A stretch of DNA of 41,823 bases, taken from Actinomycetota bacterium. GTDB taxonomy: Bacteria; Actinomycetota; Acidimicrobiia; Acidimicrobiales; JAMCPL01. Both the position numbers and the translations under genes were made by a program. The notes beneath the pieces are model-generated. The model saw only the letters and a list, made by a program, of their open reading frames with translations, made no database searches and was not told where the DNA came from. This document shows positions 31,980 through 39,568 of this stretch, in pieces; positions within the stretch are counted from its first letter, which is position 1; every line of letters starts with the position of its first letter. The DNA lies in assembly GCA_023379675.1 (NCBI GenBank), contig JAMCPL010000025.1:1-41823 (forward strand), read 5' to 3'.

Positions 31980-32657
31980 ATGAAATCCACCATCATGATC
32001 ATCGAGGACGATGAGCGTATCCGGACGTCGCTCAAGATCGCACTGGAAGAAGAGGGTTACGGTGTTGACGCGATGGCCAACGGTGAAGATGCTCTGGAAA
32101 AGCTGCGCGTTGGCCCGGTTGACGTAGTGCTCCTGGACATCATGCTTCCTGGCATGGACGGCTTCGAATGTTGCCGGCAAATCAGGAAGATGAGCAACGT
32201 CCCTGTAGTCATGGTGACGGCGCGCCTTGACACCCATGACATAGTCGCGGGGTTGGAAGCCGGCGCCGACGACTACGTGACAAAGCCATTTGTTTTGAAA
32301 GAGCTGACCGCTCGCATAAGGGCGCTTCTAAGGAGAACTCGCCTTGCGGACCATGCGGACACAATGTCGTTCGGCAAGGTAACGGTGTACCCCGAGGAAG
32401 CCATAGTGACAAAGGAAGGCACCGACCTGCATTGCACAAAGACAGAGTTCCGCTTGATGTGCGAGCTGATCGAGAATGCCGGCAAGGTTCTATCTCGCGA
32501 CCAGTTGCTTGACCGAGTATGGGGTTATGATTACTTTGCTGACGGCAGGCTGGTGGATGTCCATATCAGGAGACTCCGCATCAAGATAGAAGACGACCCT
32601 GCAAATCCTGTCCATCTGGTGACAGTCAGGGGTCTGGGGTACAAACTGGTCACATGA
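31980..32657 (+). CDS. mtrA: OmpR-family response regulator, MtrA-like
   Basis: 225 residues. The receiver domain (1-118) has the acidic pocket E9/D10/D11 (IIEDDE), phosphoacceptor D53 (VVLLDIMLPGMDG), T80 region (VMVTAR) and the lysine of TKPF. The C-terminal winged helix (about 128-225) includes TKTEFRLMCELIENAGKVLSRDQLLDRVWGY and ends VRGLGYKLVT. Sequence flow, notably DTHDIVAGLEAGADDYVTKPF, closely follows actinobacterial MtrA, a regulator of cell-wall and division genes. The kinase gene overlaps its stop by 4 bp. Divergent from Xer, with tandem repeats in the shared region. Confidence 0.88.
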   Translation: MKSTIMIIEDDERIRTSLKIALEEEGYGVDAMANGEDALEKLRVGPVDVVLLDIMLPGMDGFECCRQIRKMSNVPVVMVTARLDTHDIVAGLEAGADDYVTKPFVLKELTARIRALLRRTRLADHADTMSFGKVTVYPEEAIVTKEGTDLHCTKTEFRLMCELIENAGKVLSRDQLLDRVWGYDYFADGRLVDVHIRRLRIKIEDDPANPVHLVTVRGLGYKLVT

Positions 32658-34909
32658 TGCGAAACAGGCGCTTCCGCAGGCACATGGGCCTGAGAACTCG
32701 CTTGACCCTGATATTCGGCCTCGGAGCTCTTATGCTATCGATACTGCTGGCCAGCCTAACGTACTTCACGGCACGACACTACATAATTTCACAACGCAAG
32801 ACATCAGACATCCACCAGTCTTTTGCTAATGCCTCGCTCGTCCTCTCCAGTCTCAGGTCATCCAGTGCCAAGGTTCCGGCAGTAATAGGCTCCCTTGGTA
32901 CCTCTCCAGGAGCAAGATCGGTGATACTAAGCAACCACCAGTGGTACGCAACATCAATATCCATTGGAGAAGACTCCCTGCCTGCGCCCTTCAAGCACAT
33001 GGTGCTCTCTGGACATCCAGCCGATCAGACGTTCATGCTCTCCAACACCCCGGAGTTCGCGGTCGGGATTCCCATGCCAAGCGTGAACGCCCGGTATTTC
33101 GAGATATTTTCCCTGGAAGACCTGGATGGCATACTCCGCGTACTTCTACTCGTACTGGCCATCGCTGCGCTAGTCACCACAATCGCTGGAGCCGCCACTG
33201 GCAGGTGGGCAGCCAGCCGGGTCCTGCGCTCGCTCGTCACAACATCTCAGGCGGCGGTGGACATTGCCGGAGGTAACCTCTTCACCAAGCTGGAGACTAC
33301 AGGCGATTCCGACCTGGATCCACTCTTCGAATCATTCAACCAGATGGCTGACTCGCTTGCCAAACGCATTGAACGAGAGACACGATTCACGTCGGACGTA
33401 AGCCACGAACTGCGATCTCCCCTCACCACGCTTGCCACGACAGCCGAAATCCTGCAACGGCACGCGCACGGTCTGGATGCACGATCACGGCAGGCATTGG
33501 ATCTGCTCGTTGCCGAAATAAGCCGCTTCCAGGCTATGGTCCAGGAACTTCTCGAAATAAGCACCATGGATTCCGGCTCGGCGAAACTGTCCCTGGAAGC
33601 CGTGGATGCAAGTGCGCTGGTGCGCCATATTGCCCATGCACTCGCAAGAGACTCGGTGCCGGTAACCATCTCACCGGCGCTGGATGGCCTGGAGATCATG
33701 GTGGACAAGCGACGGTTAGAGCGGGTATTCACCAACCTCGTGGACAACGCCAACCAGCACGCAGGCGGGCTGACTGGAATTTCCGCTGAGGAAAAGTACC
33801 CTTACATCAGCATATCTGTCATCGACCGCGGGCCAGGAGTGCCACCTGATCAGCGGCAGAAGGTCTTCGAACGTTTCTACCGAGGGAAAGCGGCAGGACG
33901 TCGAGGCAACGCAACCGGCACGGGACTGGGCCTTGCACTAGCCCTCGAACATATCAAACTTCACCAGGGACGCATGTCCATAGAGAATACGGTCAGCGGC
34001 GAGAATAGATTCGTCGTAGATATTCCTCTACGAGTTGCTCAAAACGGCAAACCGGCTTCCGGTCCGCTGGCCTGCTCGGATGATCTGGATGGCCCGGATG
34101 ATCCGGAATCGCCGGCGGAAGGCAATGGTCAAATATCGGGTAATGACATGGTCCAGCAGGGTAATGGCGCCTCTCCTCAGGTGCGTAAGCGCAGGACCAG
34201 TGGATCGCGACGGCGCATTGGCAGGATTGGACGTACCGGCACCCTCCTGGCAGCAGCCACTCTCCTGCTCGCATCATGCACTGTCACCGCCCAAGGCAAT
34301 CCCACTCCCCTGCCGCGCAAGTCCATACCCTTTGGACTGATGGATAAATCTCCTCTAAATCCCCCTCTCAACGCGAAGAACGCACCAGTGGAAGTCCCTG
34401 TCACCATCTACCTAGTAGCAGCCACCGGTCGTCTATGGCCGGTCACCCGCGACGTCGCCTTTCCGGCGCCTCTCGATTCCCTGCTCAACGCGCTCGCCAG
34501 TGGACCGACGAAATCAGAAGACTCGTTCGGCCTATCTACTGCCATACCTCAGCAATCAGGTAGCCTGACAGCAAGGACGGTCGGCTCCACGGTAGAGGTC
34601 AGTCTCTCGTCCACTTTCGGAACCCTATCAGGGCCGGCACAGATTCAAGCCACCGCTCAGATAGTCTTCACCGTCACTGCTCTACCCGGCATCACCGGAG
34701 CCTCATTTAAAATGAATGGGCATGCCATAGATGTACCGAATGCTCTGGGCGCGCTGCTGCCAGGTCCGGTGAATAGAAGTGATTATGCCGCTCTGGCGCC
34801 GCTACTGCCAGTAACTTCCCCGGCACCATCACGAAGAACAGTTTCCACGTCCACAACGGCTGGTCCTGCTGCGCGGTCCACAACTACTGGTGGACCCCCT
34901 ACCTCCTGA
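32654..34909 (+). CDS. mtrB: MtrB-like histidine kinase fused to a lipoprotein-type GerMN domain
   Basis: One uninterrupted frame of 751 residues. Residues 1-460 are a complete sensor kinase: helix 1 (~15-40), outside sensor (~41-160), helix 2 (~160-183), HAMP (~184-240), phosphoacceptor H251 in SHELRSPL, N box NLVDNANQHA (361-370), DRGPGVP (391-397) and GTGLGLAL (422-429). An acidic linker (461-509) leads to a basic segment RKRRTSGSRRRIGRIGR, a hydrophobic stretch and a lipobox LASC (C542), i.e. a lipoprotein signal inside the chain. Residues ~580-700 are a GerMN domain (VPVTIYLVAATGRLWPVTRDV ... LASGPT ... STAIPQQS). In other actinobacteria the GerMN lipoprotein LpqB is a separate gene after mtrB and binds MtrB; here the two are joined and the LpqB propeller is missing. 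In-frame internal starts at ATG 34148 and GTG 34181 could also give a separate lipoprotein, though neither has a ribosome site. Start ATG 32654 overlaps the regulator stop. Confidence 0.88.
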   Translation: MMRNRRFRRHMGLRTRLTLIFGLGALMLSILLASLTYFTARHYIISQRKTSDIHQSFANASLVLSSLRSSSAKVPAVIGSLGTSPGARSVILSNHQWYATSISIGEDSLPAPFKHMVLSGHPADQTFMLSNTPEFAVGIPMPSVNARYFEIFSLEDLDGILRVLLLVLAIAALVTTIAGAATGRWAASRVLRSLVTTSQAAVDIAGGNLFTKLETTGDSDLDPLFESFNQMADSLAKRIERETRFTSDVSHELRSPLTTLATTAEILQRHAHGLDARSRQALDLLVAEISRFQAMVQELLEISTMDSGSAKLSLEAVDASALVRHIAHALARDSVPVTISPALDGLEIMVDKRRLERVFTNLVDNANQHAGGLTGISAEEKYPYISISVIDRGPGVPPDQRQKVFERFYRGKAAGRRGNATGTGLGLALALEHIKLHQGRMSIENTVSGENRFVVDIPLRVAQNGKPASGPLACSDDLDGPDDPESPAEGNGQISGNDMVQQGNGASPQVRKRRTSGSRRRIGRIGRTGTLLAAATLLLASCTVTAQGNPTPLPRKSIPFGLMDKSPLNPPLNAKNAPVEVPVTIYLVAATGRLWPVTRDVAFPAPLDSLLNALASGPTKSEDSFGLSTAIPQQSGSLTARTVGSTVEVSLSSTFGTLSGPAQIQATAQIVFTVTALPGITGASFKMNGHAIDVPNALGALLPGPVNRSDYAALAPLLPVTSPAPSRRTVSTSTTAGPAARSTTTGGPPTS

Positions 34910-34988
34910 GACCAGCCACCCTGGCCAGTTTAGCCTCGATCCTTCCAACCACCACTGCCAGCGGCGTTGCGATTATAGCTACACCACT

Positions 34989-35008
34989 GTACCGGCTGGG
35001 CCCGGTAC
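34989..35008. terminator. Possible bidirectional terminator hairpin
   Basis: GTACCGG (34989-34995) pairs with CCGGTAC (35002-35008) around a 6-nt loop, in the 119-bp gap between the convergent kinase and MFS genes. There is no T-run, so intrinsic termination would be weak. Confidence 0.4.
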
Positions 35009-35028
35009 GGCATTCTCCGGCCCATCAC

Positions 35029-36645
35029 CTACACCTCTGGCACAGGCAGCTTATCGCCCTGGCCCGCCGCCGGTCCAAGTGCCGATCCCCTGATGTGATG
35101 ATGGGAGAACACTCTCGAGGCCGAGAGCACGGCCGCAAATACCATCAGCCCGGCAGAAGCATAGAACGCCGAATGTATCCCGCTGTTGAATGGCCCCTTC
35201 ACCGAGTCTGCCAGATGGGTGGTACCCACAAAAATCGCAAACGCCAGCCTCTTGGGGATGGTGCGCGCCGCCACCAGAATGGCCATTGCAAATGAGAACA
35301 CCATACCCACGTTCGAAAAGGTTCTCAGCATCCCTGAAGATATACCGAACAACTCCTGGGTGGACGCCTTCATCACCGCTGAATTGTTCCCAGGAAAGAA
35401 GGCCGACCCTCCTATTCCATTCACCACACTAGCCAGCACGACCATCCACAGACCGGCGCTGGTACCAAGGTTGGCATAGAGCAAAAGAGCCACAACCTGT
35501 ATTCCAAGCCCGGCCGTAGCTGGAAACACCGGGCTGGTCCTATCTGCAAGCTTGCCGGCAAAGGGTCCTATGATGCCTCCGAGCACGTAGCCGGGAACCA
35601 GCAGGAGCGATGCATCTAGCGGGCTCAATCCCCTAACACCTTGAAGATACATGATCAGCAGGAACAGCACCGCATAATTCGCGGTAGCCTGCACGAGAGC
35701 GGCAAAAAGCGAAGGCGTCATGGTCGGTATCCTGAATATGGACAGGTTGACAACCGGATCCTTCACGCGAGCCTGAACGGCCAGGAATACAGCCAGCAGC
35801 AAGAGACCACCTGCGAAGAAAGCCCCAACCGCCAGATCGAACGGTTCGCTGGTAAGCTTGGTCATGGCCCATAGGAGGCAAAACAGTCCCCCGCCAAGTA
35901 GGATCATGCCCCCCCAATCGATTCTCTTGGATCCGCGCTCCGCATCCTCCACCAGCACGCGTCCCGCGGCCACCAGCGCAATCAGACCAATGGGCACGTT
36001 GATCCAGAAAATCCATCGCCATGAGATATAAGTAATGATCAGGCCGCCCAGCACTATGCCGAGTACCGCTCCGATGCTCCAACCCACTGCGATGAACCCA
36101 TAAGCCCTGCCCCTCTTCTCGGGAGGAAAGGTATCCGCCACGACTGCCCCACTGTTCGCCTGGATCAGGGCGCCTCCAGCTCCCTGGAGCACCCGGAAAA
36201 GTATGATGGACATCTCGTTGAAGGAAAGTGCACACAGAAAAGACCCTATTATGAATATCAGGAAACCGAGCTTGTACATGCGTACACGGCCAAACATGTC
36301 ACCCAACCTGCCCACCTGCATGGCCAGAATGGTGATAACAAGAAGGTAGCCGATGATCACCCAGATGACTGCAGACAGACTTATATGAAGTGCGCGCTCT
36401 ATCTCGGGAAGCGCCAGTACCACGATGGTGGTGTCCACCGCAGTAATCAGCACCCCTGTCATGACTACCAGTAAGGCGAGATCCGGATGGCCGGACCTGT
36501 TCCCGCTTCCATAATCCGCACCATCTCCAGCAACTACCGCACCGGCTCCGCGGCCCGCACCGTCAACACCACCAAGGCTCTCGTTCCGGCCTGCACTGGT
36601 TGCGCGCCTGGACAGGGCAGTTCTCGCAGTAGTTACAAACGACAT
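35029..36645 (-). CDS. MFS exporter, DHA2 (EmrB/QacA) type, first of two
   Basis: 538 residues with about 14 membrane helices, proton-driven export of drugs or other small molecules. Motifs: the helix 1 segment LITAVDTTIVVLALPEI with D and TT, loop motif GRLGDMFGRVRMYK between helices 2 and 3, and the helix 5 antiporter pattern GWSIGAVLGIVLGGLI followed by WRWIFWINVPIG. The ~50-residue Gly-rich N-terminus is longer than usual. Start ATG 36645 has no clear ribosome site; TAGACT lies 16 nt upstream. It follows the second exporter by 63 bp on the same strand, so both may be co-transcribed from the promoter beyond 38523. Substrate unknown. Confidence 0.88.
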   Translation of the reverse strand: MSFVTTARTALSRRATSAGRNESLGGVDGAGRGAGAVVAGDGADYGSGNRSGHPDLALLVVMTGVLITAVDTTIVVLALPEIERALHISLSAVIWVIIGYLLVITILAMQVGRLGDMFGRVRMYKLGFLIFIIGSFLCALSFNEMSIILFRVLQGAGGALIQANSGAVVADTFPPEKRGRAYGFIAVGWSIGAVLGIVLGGLIITYISWRWIFWINVPIGLIALVAAGRVLVEDAERGSKRIDWGGMILLGGGLFCLLWAMTKLTSEPFDLAVGAFFAGGLLLLAVFLAVQARVKDPVVNLSIFRIPTMTPSLFAALVQATANYAVLFLLIMYLQGVRGLSPLDASLLLVPGYVLGGIIGPFAGKLADRTSPVFPATAGLGIQVVALLLYANLGTSAGLWMVVLASVVNGIGGSAFFPGNNSAVMKASTQELFGISSGMLRTFSNVGMVFSFAMAILVAARTIPKRLAFAIFVGTTHLADSVKGPFNSGIHSAFYASAGLMVFAAVLSASRVFSHHHIRGSALGPAAGQGDKLPVPEV

Positions 36646-36708
36646 GGTACAGGAAAGTCTAGCGGTGACAGTACTTCCCGCATGCCCTGTGCATGCCCTG
36701 TGCGCACT

Positions 36709-38523
36709 TTATGTGCCTAGCCCATCGGTATTACCGGCAGACGATCCGTCTCCAGCAACTGCTGCACTGGCCATCGCGCCACCCGCCGAAGTGGCAGTCG
36801 CTGCTCCTCCCGGCTCCATCCCCAGGTCTTCCGCGGTGTCCACGTGGTGATATTTCTTGCCTCGCATCCACGATGCGATGGCCGCCACAATGCATGCCAC
36901 AGCTGCAAAGTCGAATGCCTCCCCCAGCCCTTGCATGAATGGATGGGAGATGAGTTTGGGAAAGAAGCTCCTGCCGGTAAGGTAGGCCGCCTTGGCGGCA
37001 GGAAGATGTGAGAGCACCCTGGCACCCAGAAGCGTTTTGATAGGATCATATCCGAGAAAAGCGCCAAAGAGCGCACCTGTAGGCGGTAGGTGAGCCACCT
37101 TCGCAGCAGCGCCACTGGGCACACCCTGAGCCACAAGGCCGTGATAGAGAGCGGACGGCAGGCTCGATGTCAGGCCAAAAATGATAAGCGTAAAGAAGAT
37201 ACCGATAGAAAGGACCATCGCCGAATTCTGGAACGTGGCTGCCATCCCGGAACCGACACCCCTGCGGTTGGCCGGCAGGCTGTTCATGATTCCGGCACGA
37301 TTGGGAGACGCGAACAGGCCCATTGCAAGCCCATTCATCAAGAGCAGGAGAGCAAACCAGACATAGCTGAAGTTGGCAGGCAGCAATTCCAGCAGACCGA
37401 AGCTGATTGCCGCAGCAACCATGCCGGCGGTGGCAAACGGGCGGGCGCCGAAGTGATCGCTGAGAATTCCTGATATGGGGCCGGCAACCAGGAAGCCCAC
37501 TGTAAGCGGCACCATATATATACCTGCCCATAGGGGCGTTACCGAGAAGCTGTATCCATGCTGGGGAAGCCAGATCCCCTGAAGCCAGATGATCAGAATG
37601 AACATCATCCCGCCACGACCCAATGCCGCCAGGAGACCCGCCAGATTGCCGGCAGTAAACGCACGGATGCGGAACAGCGGCATCCTGAACATGGGATGTT
37701 CCACCTTTGTCTCCACGAAGGCGAATACGACCAGCATGATCACGCCCCCGATTATCTCGGCCAAGACTGACGGGTTGGTCCATCCCATGGTATGACGTCC
37801 ATAAGGCTCGATACCGTAAGTAATCCCTACCAACAAAGATACAAGTCCTGCAGCAAAGATTATGTTTCCCAGCCAGTCTATTTTCGAAGCCTGGCGGATG
37901 CCGTGCTCATGGAGATTCAAATAGGACCATATCGTACCGAATATGCCGATTGGTACGGATACTATGAAGACAAGATGCCACTCGATGGGGCCAAGTAATC
38001 CGCCTATTATCAGACCCAGAAAGGAACCTCCTATAGCGGCCACTTGATTGACTCCGAGGGCAAGCCCTCTCTGGTCCGGCGGGAAGGCATCGGTCAGGAT
38101 GGCTGAGGAATTGGCAAAGATAAGGGCGCCTCCTATTCCTTGGAGTATCCGCATTACGATCAGCCACATTGCCCCCGCAGTGCCGTGCATCCAGGTGACA
38201 GCGAGCATGATGGAGAATGCCGTGAAGATGACAAAGCCGAGATTGTACATCTTTACACGACCATATATGTCGCCTAATCGTCCGAAGCTGACCACCAGCA
38301 CTGCAGTAGCCACCATGTAACCCATGAGGAGCCAGAGGAAGTAGTCGGTATTGCTCGGCAAGAGCGGATCAAGATGGATTCCCCTGAATATGTCGGGAAG
38401 CGCTATCAGGATAACAGTGGAATTGATCACGACCATCAGTATCCCGAGGGTGGTGTTCGATAGGGCGAGCCACTTGCCCTTGTACGGATCGTCGTCCGTT
38501 CTCGCGGGCGCTGAGCGGGTCAT
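36709..38523 (-). CDS. MFS exporter, DHA2 (EmrB/QacA) type, second of two
   Basis: 604 residues from ATG 38523, chosen because GGAGG lies 7 nt upstream; the frame also opens at ATG 38556. About 14 membrane helices. Motifs: ILMVVINSTVILIALPDIF in helix 1, FGRLGDIYGRVKMYNLG after helix 2, RILQGIGGALIFANSSAIL in helix 4, and VNQVAAIGGSFLGLIIGGLL in helix 5. The helix 1 'D' found in many family members is replaced by N, and a long outward loop precedes the last helix (about 500-555). Sequence is related to the neighbour but clearly diverged, so the pair is not a recent duplicate. Two inverted repeats lie upstream. Confidence 0.9.
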   Translation of the reverse strand: MTRSAPARTDDDPYKGKWLALSNTTLGILMVVINSTVILIALPDIFRGIHLDPLLPSNTDYFLWLLMGYMVATAVLVVSFGRLGDIYGRVKMYNLGFVIFTAFSIMLAVTWMHGTAGAMWLIVMRILQGIGGALIFANSSAILTDAFPPDQRGLALGVNQVAAIGGSFLGLIIGGLLGPIEWHLVFIVSVPIGIFGTIWSYLNLHEHGIRQASKIDWLGNIIFAAGLVSLLVGITYGIEPYGRHTMGWTNPSVLAEIIGGVIMLVVFAFVETKVEHPMFRMPLFRIRAFTAGNLAGLLAALGRGGMMFILIIWLQGIWLPQHGYSFSVTPLWAGIYMVPLTVGFLVAGPISGILSDHFGARPFATAGMVAAAISFGLLELLPANFSYVWFALLLLMNGLAMGLFASPNRAGIMNSLPANRRGVGSGMAATFQNSAMVLSIGIFFTLIIFGLTSSLPSALYHGLVAQGVPSGAAAKVAHLPPTGALFGAFLGYDPIKTLLGARVLSHLPAAKAAYLTGRSFFPKLISHPFMQGLGEAFDFAAVACIVAAIASWMRGKKYHHVDTAEDLGMEPGGAATATSAGGAMASAAVAGDGSSAGNTDGLGT

Positions 38524-38608
38524 GCCTTTCCCTCCGACGGCTTGCATGCCCTGCATCCTTTATGTCCTAGATCCTCTGCGCCACGTCGCCTATCCATATA
38601 TACCTATG

Positions 38609-38637
38609 TATGTTAGCATCTCATCGACTCTAACATA
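38609..38637. promoter_or_regulatory. Inverted repeat TATGTTAG/CTAACATA upstream of the exporter pair
   Basis: 8-bp perfect arms at 38609-38616 and 38630-38637 with a 13-nt centre. It overlaps A/T-rich sequence that could hold the minus-strand promoter (GGTATATATGG just inside). Likely an operator. Confidence 0.5.
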
Positions 38638-38639
38638 AC

Positions 38640-38657
38640 TCTCACGTTAACGTGAGA
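38640..38657. promoter_or_regulatory. Perfect 18-bp palindrome, probable repressor operator
   Basis: TCTCACGTTAACGTGAGA is fully self-complementary, lies 117 bp before the exporter start and only 2 bp beyond the other inverted repeat. Such palindromes are typical sites for TetR- or MarR-type repressors of efflux genes. No regulator gene is adjacent. It also lies in the region upstream of the divergent aldolase gene. Confidence 0.6.
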
Positions 38658-38786
38658 TATTGAGCCAACGTAGTTCCATCCGCCGCCCCCTTAAAGTGCC
38701 TGCCACCTTACTACTGCATCCAACCTGCCTCACTTGGCGCAGACTCTCCATTGAGGAGCCGCCCCGGACGCCCACTGTAGCGTTGC

Positions 38787-38792
38787 TACAAT
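38787..38792 (+). promoter_or_regulatory. -10 box TACAAT of the aldolase gene (leaderless type)
   Basis: TACAAT begins 13 nt before ATG 38800; no ribosome site lies between. No -35 match at normal spacing. Confidence 0.45.
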
Positions 38793-38799
38793 CGTTCAT

Positions 38800-39504
38800 A
38801 TGAATGCAGAACACACAGAGGATGACTCGGAAGCAGGGAACGGCTCTGAAGCAACCAAGGGCTCCTGCAATGCCATCCGTAACGAAATACTTCGTGCAGC
38901 TAAGGCGATGTACAGGAAAGACATGGTACAGGGAACTCAGGGAAATGTGTCCGCCCGCCTCCCCGATGGGAACATTTGCATCACCCCTTCCTCTATATCG
39001 TACGAGGAGATGGCCCTTGACGACCTGGTAACTATCGCACCAGATGGGGCAGTTCTCGATGGTGGTCGCTCTCCTTCATCGGAGAAACTACTCCACATGG
39101 AATGCTACAAGAGGTTCCCCGACATTGCGTCGGTAGTGCATTCGCATCCGGTATATGCAAGCATGTTCGCCCTAACCGGAAAATCCGTGCCGGCGTGGAT
39201 GGACGAAACCATCATCTATCTCGGTGGTGACATCGAAGTATCCGCTTACGGGATGAGCGGTACGCAGGCAATGGCCACCAACGCAGCAATGGTACTGGAG
39301 GGTCGCAACGTCGCACTGCTGGCAAACCACGGAATGGTATCAGTCGGCAAATCACCTTCCCACGCATTGGAATTAGCGATACTTGCCGAAAGGACCGCCC
39401 ACATAGTCTTGGGCGCAACCCTGTTGGGTTCACTCCAACCTCTTCCACGGGATTCCGCTGACTCCCTAAAAGAGGTCTACCGGCTTATGCGCTCCATGGG
39501 ATGA
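38800..39504 (+). CDS. Class II aldolase/adducin-family protein
   Basis: Zinc-dependent sugar-phosphate aldolase or related lyase of the FucA/AraD/MtnB superfamily. 234 residues. The catalytic glutamate is E95 in SPSSEKLLH. The zinc-binding histidines are H114 and H116 (VVHSHPVYA) and H177 (LLANHGMVSVG). GTQGNVSARLPDG near the N-terminus is the phosphate-binding GN-S motif. The ~22-residue acidic N-terminus is extra. Exact substrate (fuculose phosphate, methylthioribulose phosphate or another) cannot be decided. No sugar-pathway genes are adjacent. Confidence 0.87.
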   Translation: MNAEHTEDDSEAGNGSEATKGSCNAIRNEILRAAKAMYRKDMVQGTQGNVSARLPDGNICITPSSISYEEMALDDLVTIAPDGAVLDGGRSPSSEKLLHMECYKRFPDIASVVHSHPVYASMFALTGKSVPAWMDETIIYLGGDIEVSAYGMSGTQAMATNAAMVLEGRNVALLANHGMVSVGKSPSHALELAILAERTAHIVLGATLLGSLQPLPRDSADSLKEVYRLMRSMG

Positions 39505-39556
39505 TCCGCTCCGCAATCCTGCTCGTCCGTTGCAGGTAAGTGTTACAGCGGGCTGT

Positions 39557-39562
39557 TAATCT
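39557..39562 (+). promoter_or_regulatory. -10-like box TAATCT of the dGTPase-like gene
   Basis: TAATCT starts 12 nt before ATG 39569, favouring that start over the TTG at 39563. No ribosome site is present. Confidence 0.4.
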
Positions 39563-39568
39563 TTGGAT

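Noticed and set aside
31865-32035. N-terminal extension of the Xer frame
   Set aside because: Overlaps the promoter and start of the divergent response regulator and contains no family sequence.
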